Positions 44,950 to 53,094 of a stretch of 64,000 nt of DNA are shown here, in pieces. Position 1 is the first letter of the stretch. Every line of letters begins with the position of its first letter. The stretch is from 3107 sp965216225 (GTDB lineage Bacteria; Pseudomonadota; Alphaproteobacteria; Rhodobacterales; Rhodobacteraceae): assembly GCA_965216225.1 (NCBI GenBank), contig CBDCFF010000012.1:1-64000 (forward strand). The letters are read 5' to 3'. Position numbers and translations under genes: made by a program. The notes beneath the pieces were generated by a model. It made no database searches. It worked only from the letters and a program-made list of their open reading frames with translations, and was not told where the DNA came from.

Positions 44950-46137
44950 GTGACCTTCCCCCCTCACACGCTTGCGGCCCGCCGTTCGGGCGACCCGTAT
45001 CTGCTTACCCCCGGCCCGCTGACCACCTCGGACGCCGTGAAAGCGGCGATGCTGAAGGACCGGGGCAGTTGGGACGACGATTTCCGCGCCATGACACGGG
45101 AAATGCGGGCGCGCCTTCTGGCGCTGCTTGGCGAAGGGGCAGAGGATTTCGACTGCGTGCCGATGCAGGGTTCCGGCTCTTTCTCGGTCGAGGCGATGCT
45201 GGCGTCGTTCCTTCCGCGCGATGGCAAGGCGCTGGTGCTGGCAAACGGCGCCTATGGGCTGCGGGCGGTTCGGACGCTCGAATACCTCGGGCGCGACCAT
45301 ATCGTTCTGGACAAGGGCGACTATCTGCCGCCCCGCGGCGCAGAGGTGGCGCGGATTCTGGCCGACGATCCTGCGGTCTCTCATGTTGTCGCCGTCCATT
45401 GCGAAACGTCATCGGGGATTCTGAACCCGATCGCAGAGATTGCCGGGGCCACCTGCGCCGCAGGCCGCAAACTGCTGGTGGACAGCATGTCGGCTTTTGG
45501 CGCCATCGACCTGAAACCCGGCGAAATCCGGTATGAGGCGATGGTTTCCTCGGCCAACAAATGTATCGAGGGCGTGCCCGGTTTCGGCTTCATCATCGCG
45601 CGCAGGAACGCGCTGGAAGCGGCCAGTGGCAACAGCCATTCGCTGTCGCTCGATGTCCATGCGCAATGGGCGCACATGAACGGCACCGGCCAGTGGCGAT
45701 TCACGCCGCCCACCCATGTGGTGGCGGCATTTGTCGAGGCTCTGCGCGAACACGAAGCCGAAGGCGGCGTTGCGGGCCGCGGCGCACGTTACGCAAGGAA
45801 CCGCGATGTGATGGTTGCCGGGATGCGGGAACTGGGGTTTGAAACCCTCCTGCAAAACCGCTGGCTCAGCCCGGCCATCGTTACCTTCTTCTGCCCGGCG
45901 GATGAGAATTTCGTCTTTGACAGGTTCTACAAACTGATGAAAGGCAGGGGCTTCATCATTTATCCGGGCAAACTGACCGTCGCGGACAGTTTTCGTGTCG
46001 GCTGCATCGGACAGATAGACGAACATGTGATGCGGCAGGTCGTGACCGCTGCCGGCGAATCGCTGCTGGAATTGGGTGTGGCCAGCGCCACGCCTCCCGC
46101 CGCCGCACTGGAAGAACGCGCCAGGCTGGCTGCCTGA
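44950..46137 (+). CDS. phnW: 2-aminoethylphosphonate:pyruvate aminotransferase
   Basis: A PLP-dependent class V aminotransferase converting 2-aminoethylphosphonate and pyruvate to phosphonoacetaldehyde and alanine. Family features are DPYLLTPGPLTTS, MQGSGSFSVEAML, HCETSSGILNP, DSMSAFGAIDL and the lysine segment SSANKCIEGVPGFGF. I prefer GTG 44950 (MTFPPHTLAARRSGDPYLLTPG), behind ggag, giving 395 residues; ATG 44896 would add 18 residues of no evident family similarity. Followed by phnA and phnY, which complete the pathway. Confidence 0.92.
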   Translation: MTFPPHTLAARRSGDPYLLTPGPLTTSDAVKAAMLKDRGSWDDDFRAMTREMRARLLALLGEGAEDFDCVPMQGSGSFSVEAMLASFLPRDGKALVLANGAYGLRAVRTLEYLGRDHIVLDKGDYLPPRGAEVARILADDPAVSHVVAVHCETSSGILNPIAEIAGATCAAGRKLLVDSMSAFGAIDLKPGEIRYEAMVSSANKCIEGVPGFGFIIARRNALEAASGNSHSLSLDVHAQWAHMNGTGQWRFTPPTHVVAAFVEALREHEAEGGVAGRGARYARNRDVMVAGMRELGFETLLQNRWLSPAIVTFFCPADENFVFDRFYKLMKGRGFIIYPGKLTVADSFRVGCIGQIDEHVMRQVVTAAGESLLELGVASATPPAAALEERARLAA

Positions 46138-46159
46138 GCCAACCGGGGGACACCTGACA

Positions 46160-47440
46160 ATGACCATTCAAACCCATGTCACCGCGAATGAGCGTGTCTA
46201 TCCGATGCCGAAAGTGCCCGCCATTGTCATCTGTCTGGACGGGTGCGAACCGGAATATCTGGACAGGGCCATTGCCGATGGCCTGATGCCGACGCTCGCC
46301 CGGATGCGTGAAACGGGCACCGACCGTCTGGCCCATTCGGTGATCCCGTCCTTCACCAATCCCAACAACCTTTCGATCGCCACCGGCTGCCCGCCGATCA
46401 TACACGGCATCTGCGGCAACTTCCTGCTTGATCCGGAAACCGGCGAAGAGGTGATGATGAACGATGTGCGTTTCCTGCGCGCGCCGACCGTCTTTGCGCG
46501 GTTCCACGATGCCGGCGCCAGGGTGGCCGTCGTCACCGCCAAGGACAAGCTGCGCGCGCTTCTGGGCGCCGGCCTCGGCTTTGGCGATGACCGCGCCAAA
46601 TGCTTTTCGGCCGAGAAATCCGCAACCTCGACCGCCGCGCGGCACGGCCAGGAAAACGCCGCCGAATGGCTGGGCATGGCGCAGCCGGAGGTCTATTCCG
46701 CCGAGCTGTCCGAATTCGTTTTCGCCGCCGGCGTGAAACTCCTGCGCGAATGGAAGCCGGACGTGATGTATCTGACCACCACGGACTATGTGCAGCACAA
46801 ACATGCCCCCGACGATGCAAAGGCGAAGTCGTTCCATGCGATGTTCGACAGGTATCTCGCCCGGCTCGATGACATGGGCGCGGCGATTGTCGTCACCGCT
46901 GACCATGGCATGAAACCCAAGCACCGCGCAGACGGCGCGCCCAATGTGATCTACGTTCAGGACCTGCTTGATGAATGGCTGGGCGAGGCTGCCGAAGCTG
47001 CCGCGCGGGTGATCCTGCCGATCACCGACCCCTATGTGGTTCATCACGGCGCGCTGGGTTCCTTCGCCACCGCCTATCTGCCCGAAACGGCGGATTGCGC
47101 CGACATCATCGCCAGGCTGAATGCCCGCGACGAATTCATTGTGGTGGTGAACAGGGCAGAGGCCGTCAGGCGCTTTGAACTGCCCGGCGACCGGATCGGC
47201 GATATCGTGATGATTTCGGGCGAGAATGTCGCCATCGGCGCCTCGGAACACCGCCATGACCTCGGCGCGCTGAAGGAACCGCTGCGCAGCCATGGCGGCT
47301 TGACCGAGCAGACGGTTCCCTTCATCGTGAACCGGGTTCTCGACCTGCCCGCCGCGCCCGCGCTGCGCAACTTTGACGCCTTCTTCCACGCAACCACCGC
47401 AGCGGCCATGCAGGAAACAGGAAAACGGACGGAAACATGA
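46160..47440 (+). CDS. phnA: Phosphonoacetate hydrolase
   Basis: PhnA hydrolyses phosphonoacetate to acetate and phosphate, breaking the C-P bond. The 426-residue protein belongs to the alkaline-phosphatase superfamily, with metal ligand Asp27 (ICLDGCEP), probable nucleophile Thr66 (PSFTNPNNLSIATG), TTTDYVQHKH and TADHGMKPKH, and a late metal His in RSHGGLTEQ. Start at ATG 46160 behind gggggac, 22 bases after phnW. Its stop overlaps the phnY start. Confidence 0.93.
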   Translation: MTIQTHVTANERVYPMPKVPAIVICLDGCEPEYLDRAIADGLMPTLARMRETGTDRLAHSVIPSFTNPNNLSIATGCPPIIHGICGNFLLDPETGEEVMMNDVRFLRAPTVFARFHDAGARVAVVTAKDKLRALLGAGLGFGDDRAKCFSAEKSATSTAARHGQENAAEWLGMAQPEVYSAELSEFVFAAGVKLLREWKPDVMYLTTTDYVQHKHAPDDAKAKSFHAMFDRYLARLDDMGAAIVVTADHGMKPKHRADGAPNVIYVQDLLDEWLGEAAEAAARVILPITDPYVVHHGALGSFATAYLPETADCADIIARLNARDEFIVVVNRAEAVRRFELPGDRIGDIVMISGENVAIGASEHRHDLGALKEPLRSHGGLTEQTVPFIVNRVLDLPAAPALRNFDAFFHATTAAAMQETGKRTET

Positions 47441-48915
47441 CCAGAACCGGGATTCGCAGGGAAGGGATGCGCATCGGCGGCGAAGTCGTCCTTGCCGATG
47501 ACATGGTGCCGGTACACTATCCTTATACCGGCGAGGTGATTGGCGCCGTGCCTGCCGGTCAGGCCGGACATGCGGCGCGCGCGTTCGCGATTGCGGCGGA
47601 TTACAGGCCCGGCCTGACCCGCCATGAGCGTCAGCGGATCCTCTTTCGCACCGCCGAACTGATCCGCGAAAGGCGCGACTGGCTGGCCGGATGGCTGACG
47701 CTGGAACTGGGCATCTGCCATCAGCACGCGCTTTATGAAACCGGCCGCGCCTGTGATGTGTTCATGCTCTCCGGCCAGATGGCGATCATCGACGATGGCC
47801 AGATATTTTCCTGCGACCTGACCCCGCAGGGCAAGGAGCGCAAGATATTCACCAGACGCGAACCGGTGCGGGCGATTTCGGCCATCACGCCCTTCAACCA
47901 CCCGCTGAACATGGTCAGCCACAAGATCGCGCCGGCAATCGCCACCAATAACTGCGTCGTCTGCAAGCCCGCGGACCTGACCCCGCTCACGGCGATTGCG
48001 CTTGCGGACATCCTGTACGAGGCGGGCCTGCCGCATCAGATGTTCCAGGTGGTCACCGGCTGGCCGCAGGATATTGGCGAAGAGATGATCACCAATGAAA
48101 ACATCGACATCATCACCTTCACCGGCGGTGTGTCGGTCGGCAAGATGATTGCCGGAAAGGCGGGTTACAGGCGTCTGGCGCTGGAACTGGGCGGCAACGA
48201 CCCGCTGATCGTCCTGAACGACCTCGGCGACGGAGACCTGGAAAAAGCCGCAACCATCGCCGTTGCAGGCGCCACCGGCAATTCCGGCCAGCGCTGCACG
48301 GCGGTCAAGCGCATCCTCGTGCAGGAAGGCGTGGCCGACAGGTTCGTGCCAATGGTGCTTGAAAAGGCCAGGGCGATCAGGTTCGGCGATCCGCAGGACC
48401 CGGAAACCCAACTGGGCTGCGTGATTCACTCCGGGGCCGCCGAACTCTTTGAAAAGCGTGTCTGCATGGCAGAGCAGGAGGGCGCGGAAATCCTCTATCA
48501 CCCCGGCCGCCGGGGTGCGCTGCTGCCGCCCATCGTGGTGGACAGGGTGCCCCACACCAGCGAACTGGTGATGCAGGAAACCTTCGGCCCGATCATTCCC
48601 GTCGTGCGTGTGCCGGACGATGACGAGGAGGTGATGCGCATCTCGAACGCCACCGAATTCGGCCTGTCATCGGGTGTCTGCACTAATGATTTCCACCGTA
48701 TGCAGGCTTTTATCGAGGGGCTGGATGTGGGAACCGTGAATATCTGGGAACAGCCCGGCTATCGGATCGAGATGTCCCCCTTCGGCGGCATAAAGGATTC
48801 GGGCAACGGGGTGAAGGAAGGCGTCATCGAGGCGATAAAGTTCTTCACCACGGTCAAGACCTACTCCCTGCCCTGGCCGCGCCGCCGGGCCGGTCGTGAC
48901 CCCCTGCACCATTGA
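47437..48915 (+). CDS. phnY: Phosphonoacetaldehyde dehydrogenase
   Basis: A 492-residue NAD(P)-dependent aldehyde dehydrogenase converting phosphonoacetaldehyde to phosphonoacetate. It shows ITPFNHPLNMVSHKIAP, the coenzyme FTGGVSVGK, ELGGNDPLIVL and the catalytic cysteine in NSGQRCTAVKRI. It is translationally coupled to phnA and lies between phnW and PhnA functions in the pathway; this context separates it from generic aldehyde dehydrogenases. Confidence 0.93.
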   Translation: MTRTGIRREGMRIGGEVVLADDMVPVHYPYTGEVIGAVPAGQAGHAARAFAIAADYRPGLTRHERQRILFRTAELIRERRDWLAGWLTLELGICHQHALYETGRACDVFMLSGQMAIIDDGQIFSCDLTPQGKERKIFTRREPVRAISAITPFNHPLNMVSHKIAPAIATNNCVVCKPADLTPLTAIALADILYEAGLPHQMFQVVTGWPQDIGEEMITNENIDIITFTGGVSVGKMIAGKAGYRRLALELGGNDPLIVLNDLGDGDLEKAATIAVAGATGNSGQRCTAVKRILVQEGVADRFVPMVLEKARAIRFGDPQDPETQLGCVIHSGAAELFEKRVCMAEQEGAEILYHPGRRGALLPPIVVDRVPHTSELVMQETFGPIIPVVRVPDDDEEVMRISNATEFGLSSGVCTNDFHRMQAFIEGLDVGTVNIWEQPGYRIEMSPFGGIKDSGNGVKEGVIEAIKFFTTVKTYSLPWPRRRAGRDPLHH

Positions 48916-48923
48916 GACCCGTC

Positions 48924-50291
48924 ATGCCCAGCCACGCCGAAGGCGAATCCAACACCTCTGCCGCCCGCGCCGCGTGGGCTGCGCGCGAGGATGACCCTGC
49001 GGTCAAATCCCTTTTGCAACGTGACGCCGCCGCCTTTCTGCATCAGGCGCTGTCATCGCCCTGCGTTCTGACCATCGCCAGGGCCAGAGGCATATGGATC
49101 GAGGACACCGCCGGTCGCCGCTACATGGATTTCCACGGCAATTCCGTTCATCACATCGGCCATGGGCATCCGAAACTGGTGGCCGCAATCAAGGCGCAGC
49201 TCGACGATCTGCCCTTCGCGCCGCGCCGCTTCACCAATGAACCCGCCGTCGCCCTGGCCGAAAAGCTGGCCGGCATCGCCCCCGGCGATCTGGGCAAGAC
49301 GCTGTTTACCACCGGCGGATCGGACGCCAACGAAGTCGCCCTGAAAATCGCCCGCGCCGCCACCGGGCGGTTCAAGACCCTCAGTTTCTGGGATGCCTTT
49401 CATGGTGCGGGCTTCGGGGCCTCTGCCGTGGGCGGAGAGGCCACCTTTCGCAGCCACATCGCCGGCCCGCTTCTGCCCGGCGCGGAACATGTCGCGCCCT
49501 TCGCCTGCTACCGCTGCCCCTATAACCACGCGGGGCCGGATGTCTGCGGGCTGGCCTGCGCGAAAATGGTCGCCTTCGTGCTGGAGCGCGAAGGCGACAT
49601 CGCCGCCGTCATCGCCGAACCCATGCGCGCCGTGCCCCATGTCCCGCCGCCGGGCTTCTGGAAAGCGGTGCGCGAGGCGTGCAACCGCCACGGCGCACTG
49701 CTGATCATGGACGAGATTCCCACCGGACTCGGCAAGACAGGCCGAATGTTCGCCTTCGAGCATGACGGAATCGTGCCGGATATCGTGACCCTTGGCAAGG
49801 CCCTCGGCGGTGGCGTCCTGCCCATCGCCGCCTGCGTGGCCCGTCGCGACCTTGACGTTTGCGGCGACTTCGCCATCGGCCACTACACGCACGAGAAAAA
49901 CCCCGTCACCGCCCGCGCCGCCCTCACCACCATAGAGATTATCGAGGAAGAAGGGCTGACCCAGCGTTCTGCCGAACTCGGGGCGTATGCCATCGAACGG
50001 CTGCGGGCCGAAATCGGCGATCTGCCCATCGTCGGCGACATTCGCGGCCGGGGTCTGCTGTTCGGGGCGGAAATCGTGGACGACCGCGCAACCAGGGCCC
50101 CCGGCAGGGATCGGGCCGAGCGCATCTTCCATGCCTGCCTTGAGGCCGGTCTCAGCTTCAAGATCAGCCAGGGCTGCGTGCTGACACTGTCGCCGCCCCT
50201 GACGATTTCGCGCGAAGACCTCGACCGGGCGCTCGGCATCGTCGAAACCGCAATCCGGGCGGAGGCCGGGATGGTCAGACGCCTGCCCTGA
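48924..50291 (+). CDS. pbfA: Class III aminotransferase-like PLP enzyme, probable PbfA
   Basis: A 455-residue fold-type I PLP protein (YMDFHGNSVHHIGHGHP; TTGGSDANEVALKIAR; MDEIPTGLGKTGRMF; lysine in VTLGKALGGG). In phosphonate clusters with PhnW such proteins act as (R)-1-hydroxy-2-aminoethylphosphonate ammonia-lyase, feeding hydroxylated AEP into phosphonoacetaldehyde. Context (8 bases after phnY) makes PbfA likely; a second aminotransferase for AEP is the alternative. I use ATG 48924; a TTG at 48912 would overlap phnY. Cysteines CYRCPYNHAGPDVCGLAC are unusual and conserved-looking. The 3' end overlaps the convergent gene by 17 bases. Confidence 0.75.
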   Translation: MPSHAEGESNTSAARAAWAAREDDPAVKSLLQRDAAAFLHQALSSPCVLTIARARGIWIEDTAGRRYMDFHGNSVHHIGHGHPKLVAAIKAQLDDLPFAPRRFTNEPAVALAEKLAGIAPGDLGKTLFTTGGSDANEVALKIARAATGRFKTLSFWDAFHGAGFGASAVGGEATFRSHIAGPLLPGAEHVAPFACYRCPYNHAGPDVCGLACAKMVAFVLEREGDIAAVIAEPMRAVPHVPPPGFWKAVREACNRHGALLIMDEIPTGLGKTGRMFAFEHDGIVPDIVTLGKALGGGVLPIAACVARRDLDVCGDFAIGHYTHEKNPVTARAALTTIEIIEEEGLTQRSAELGAYAIERLRAEIGDLPIVGDIRGRGLLFGAEIVDDRATRAPGRDRAERIFHACLEAGLSFKISQGCVLTLSPPLTISREDLDRALGIVETAIRAEAGMVRRLP

Positions 50292-51459
50292 TGATCGCCT
50301 CTGCCAGAACCGGGACGGTTTGCCTGTTCAGCCCGGCAATGTTCATCCGCGAATCCCCGATCATGTAGATGCCGTGATCGCGGCGCAGGGTCTCGACCTG
50401 CTCCGGCGTTGCGCCGAGGCGCGAAAACATGCCGCGGTGCCGGGCAAGAAAGCCGAACCGGTCCGACCCGGACAGGCGCCGAAGTTCCCTGGCCAGGTGC
50501 TCCCGCAGTTTCAGCATCCCCAGGCGCACCTCTTCCAGTTCCGCCATCCAGTCTGCCCGCAAAGCCGCATCATTCATGATCAGGCTGACCATCCGGGCCC
50601 CGTGATCCGGCGGGAAAGAGTAATTCTGCCGGTTCAGGAACGCCAGGTTTGCCTGCGTCACGCCGCGCAATGCCCTGTCCTGCGATACCGCCATCAGGAT
50701 ACCGGCGCGATCGCGGTAGATGCCGAAATTCTTGGAACAGCTCGCCGCGATCAGGGTTTCCGGCATTTCAGAGACGATCATCCGCAGCCCGGCGGCGTCT
50801 TCTTCCAGCCCGTCGCCAAAGCCCTGATAGGCGATGTCAATCAGCGGGGTCGCACCGGCCTGCTGCATCAGCGCAATCACCTCTGCCCATTGCGGCAAGG
50901 TCAGGTTTGCGCCGGTGGGGTTATGGCAGCAGGCATGAAGCAGCACCACATCACCGGCCCGAACCTTGCCCAGACTCTCCATCATGCCGTCGAAATCGAC
51001 AGCGCGCGTTTCAGTGTCGAAATAGCGATACCAGGCCATTGGCAGGCCCAGATATTCGACGATCGACGGGTGGTTCGGCCAGGTGGGCGCCGACAGCCAG
51101 ACCATCGCACCGGGCGCGGCCATTCCGATCAGTTCCAGCGCCTGACGGACCGCGCCGGTTCCGCCCGGCGTGGCCACGGCGGCGACGGCTTCACGGGCGA
51201 CGCCGTTACCCAGAACCAGCGCCGCCATCGCATCGGCAAAGGCCGGATCGCCCGCCAGCCCGGTATAGGCCTTGGTCGTTTCCTCTTCCCACCATTTCCT
51301 CTCTGCCGCCTTCACCGCGCGCATGACCGGGGTGTTGCCGGAGGCATTCCTGTAGACACCGACGCCTAGGTCGATCTTGTCCGTGCGCGGGTCTTGCCGA
51401 TACATCTGCATCAGGGCAAGGATCTTGTCCACCGGCGCCGGTTTCAGATTGTTCAGCAT
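50275..51459 (-). CDS. Aspartate/aromatic amino acid aminotransferase (class I)
   Basis: A 394-residue PLP enzyme with the aspartate aminotransferase signatures KIDLGVGVYRN, TPGGTGAVRQAL, HACCHNPTGANLT, the lysine segment ASCSKNFGIYRDRAG, and the arginine region GDSRMNIAGL near the end. It transaminates aspartate or aromatic amino acids. It is the last gene of a leftward set smpB-sseA-aminotransferase, starting 3 bases after the sseA stop. Confidence 0.92.
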   Translation of the reverse strand: MLNNLKPAPVDKILALMQMYRQDPRTDKIDLGVGVYRNASGNTPVMRAVKAAERKWWEEETTKAYTGLAGDPAFADAMAALVLGNGVAREAVAAVATPGGTGAVRQALELIGMAAPGAMVWLSAPTWPNHPSIVEYLGLPMAWYRYFDTETRAVDFDGMMESLGKVRAGDVVLLHACCHNPTGANLTLPQWAEVIALMQQAGATPLIDIAYQGFGDGLEEDAAGLRMIVSEMPETLIAASCSKNFGIYRDRAGILMAVSQDRALRGVTQANLAFLNRQNYSFPPDHGARMVSLIMNDAALRADWMAELEEVRLGMLKLREHLARELRRLSGSDRFGFLARHRGMFSRLGATPEQVETLRRDHGIYMIGDSRMNIAGLNRQTVPVLAEAIIRAGV

Positions 51460-51462
51460 GTG

Positions 51463-52317
51463 TCAGGCTCCGGTTTCGACCTTCAGGTCGTCATACATTC
51501 CCCATTCCGACCACGACCCGTCATAGAGCGCGTGGCGCTTGTGCCCGATCCGTTCCAGCGCCAGGTTGATGATCGCCGCCGTCACCCCCGACCCGCAGGA
51601 GGTGATGACCGGCTTTGCCAGGTCGGCCCCTGCCGCAGCAAGGACCGCCCTCAGCGCCTCTGGCGATTTCATCGTGCCGTCCGGGTTCAGAAGCGTGGCG
51701 TAATGCACGTTCTTCGCATTCGGTATATGGCCGGAGCGCCTCCCCGGCCCTGGTTCCGGTTCTTCCCCTGAAAACCGGCCCGGCCCGCGGGCGTCGAGAA
51801 TTTCGTGATCGCCGAGTTTCGACGCGGCTGCGACCTGCGTCACATCCCTGATCAGATGCGCCTGGCGCTGCACGGTCATGTGCCGGTCGCGGATCACCGG
51901 CGGCACGTCCTCGACAGGCCGCCCTTCCGCCCGCCATTTCGGGAATCCGCCATCCAGAACCGCAATATCGGTCTTGCCCATCAGGCGGAACAGCCACCAG
52001 ACACGCGCCGCCGAAAACAGCCCCGCGCCGTCATGGACCACAACCTGATGCCCGTCGCCCACGCCCAGCGCGCGCATCCGGGACATGAACTTGTCGGCGG
52101 GCGGCGCGGTATGCGGCAGTTCCGAGCGGTGATCGCTGATCGCGTCAATATCGAAAAACCGGGCGTTCGGGATATGCGCAGCCTGATATTCGGCCTTCGC
52201 ATCCCGGCCCGTGTCGGGCAGATACCAGCTTGCGTCGAAAATCCTGAGGTCCGGATCCTTCAGATGGGTTTCCAGCCAGCCGGTGGAGACAAGCGTTTTC
52301 GGATCGTCGGCAGACAT
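51463..52317 (-). CDS. sseA: 3-mercaptopyruvate sulfurtransferase (two rhodanese domains)
   Basis: A 284-residue protein with two rhodanese domains and the active-site loop CGSGVTA in the second, the 3-mercaptopyruvate sulfurtransferase form (rhodanese itself usually has CRKGVT). Domain one has the non-catalytic loop HDGAGLFSA. It transfers sulfur from 3-mercaptopyruvate to thiol acceptors. Aminotransferase and SseA together suggest cysteine breakdown by transamination followed by sulfur transfer. Confidence 0.92.
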   Translation of the reverse strand: MSADDPKTLVSTGWLETHLKDPDLRIFDASWYLPDTGRDAKAEYQAAHIPNARFFDIDAISDHRSELPHTAPPADKFMSRMRALGVGDGHQVVVHDGAGLFSAARVWWLFRLMGKTDIAVLDGGFPKWRAEGRPVEDVPPVIRDRHMTVQRQAHLIRDVTQVAAASKLGDHEILDARGPGRFSGEEPEPGPGRRSGHIPNAKNVHYATLLNPDGTMKSPEALRAVLAAAGADLAKPVITSCGSGVTAAIINLALERIGHKRHALYDGSWSEWGMYDDLKVETGA

Positions 52318-52500
52318 GATGCACCTCTTCAGGGACTCAGGGTCGGGTCCTGCCTACCGGGCGGTGTGGCCCGAGGCAAGTTCGGACAGGCCGGGATTTC
52401 CGCCCCTGTCCCGTTTCATGGGACATATTTGCCACGGCGCTGTGAATCGTGCCGGTGATTGGCGGTACGACGCCGCCGACACGGGGAAATCGGCGCTGCA

Positions 52501-52974
52501 TTACCCGTTGCGCAGCAGGCGCTGCTTTTGCCGGTCCCAGTCCCGCTTTGCCTCTGTCGCGCGCTTGTCGTGGGTTTTCTTGCCGCGGGCGATGCCGATT
52601 TTCAGCTTCACGAGGCCCCGGTGATTGAAATACATGACCAGCGGCACCAGCGTCATGCCCTGTCGGCTGGCAGCCTGATCCAGCCTTGCCAGTTCACGCC
52701 TGCCGACCAGGAGCTTGCGGCGGCGGCGGGCCGGGTGCCCCCATATGCGGGCGGGATCGTAGGGCGCGATATAGCTGTTTGTCAGCCACAGTTCGCCTTC
52801 CTCGACATGGGCGTAGCTCTCGGCGATATTCGACTTGCCGGAACGCAGCGATTTGACCTCGGAGCCGGTCAGAACGATGCCACATTCCAGATCGTCCCCG
52901 ATCGCATAATCGTACCGCGCCCGCCGGTTTTCGGCGATCACCCTGTAATTCTTTTCTTCCGGTTTGTTGGCCAT
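52501..52974 (-). CDS. smpB: SsrA (tmRNA)-binding protein SmpB
   Basis: A 157-residue trans-translation factor. Signatures are NRRARYDYAIGDDLECGIVLTGSEVKSLR, SYAHVEEGELWLTNSYIAPY and the basic C-terminus KRDWDRQKQRLLRN. It binds tmRNA and helps rescue stalled ribosomes. Start at 52974. No ssrA gene is seen in this window. Confidence 0.96.
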   Translation of the reverse strand: MANKPEEKNYRVIAENRRARYDYAIGDDLECGIVLTGSEVKSLRSGKSNIAESYAHVEEGELWLTNSYIAPYDPARIWGHPARRRRKLLVGRRELARLDQAASRQGMTLVPLVMYFNHRGLVKLKIGIARGKKTHDKRATEAKRDWDRQKQRLLRNG

Positions 52975-52980
52975 GGCGCT

Positions 52981-53015
52981 GATCTATGGGCTTGTTCCAT
53001 GCAAGTCCATAGATC
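52981..53015. repeat. Inverted repeat in the smpB leader
   Basis: GATCTATGG (52981-52989) pairs perfectly with CCATAGATC (53007-53015). Inside it CTTG and CAAG also pair, giving a ~14-bp hairpin with one mismatch, 6 bases upstream of the smpB start on the minus strand. It could be an operator or a leader RNA hairpin covering the ribosome site. Confidence 0.6.
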
Positions 53016-53042
53016 AATCGCCTGCAATACACCGCAAAAGCG

Positions 53043-53068
53043 CCTCGGCCGGAAAACACCGGCCGAGG
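53043..53068 (-). terminator. Rho-independent terminator after the giant Calx-beta gene
   Basis: CCTCGGCCGG and CCGGCCGAGG form a perfect 10-bp stem with a 6-base loop, 26 bases after the giant gene's stop. On the minus strand it is followed by cgcttttgc, a short T-run. Confidence 0.75.
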
Positions 53069-53094
53069 TCTTCACGCGGCACCCGCACCCCTTG

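Noticed and set aside
45005..45412. Extended N-terminus of the LysR regulator running into phnW
   Set aside because: It would lie antisense to a well supported aminotransferase. The conserved LysR N-terminus begins at 44820.
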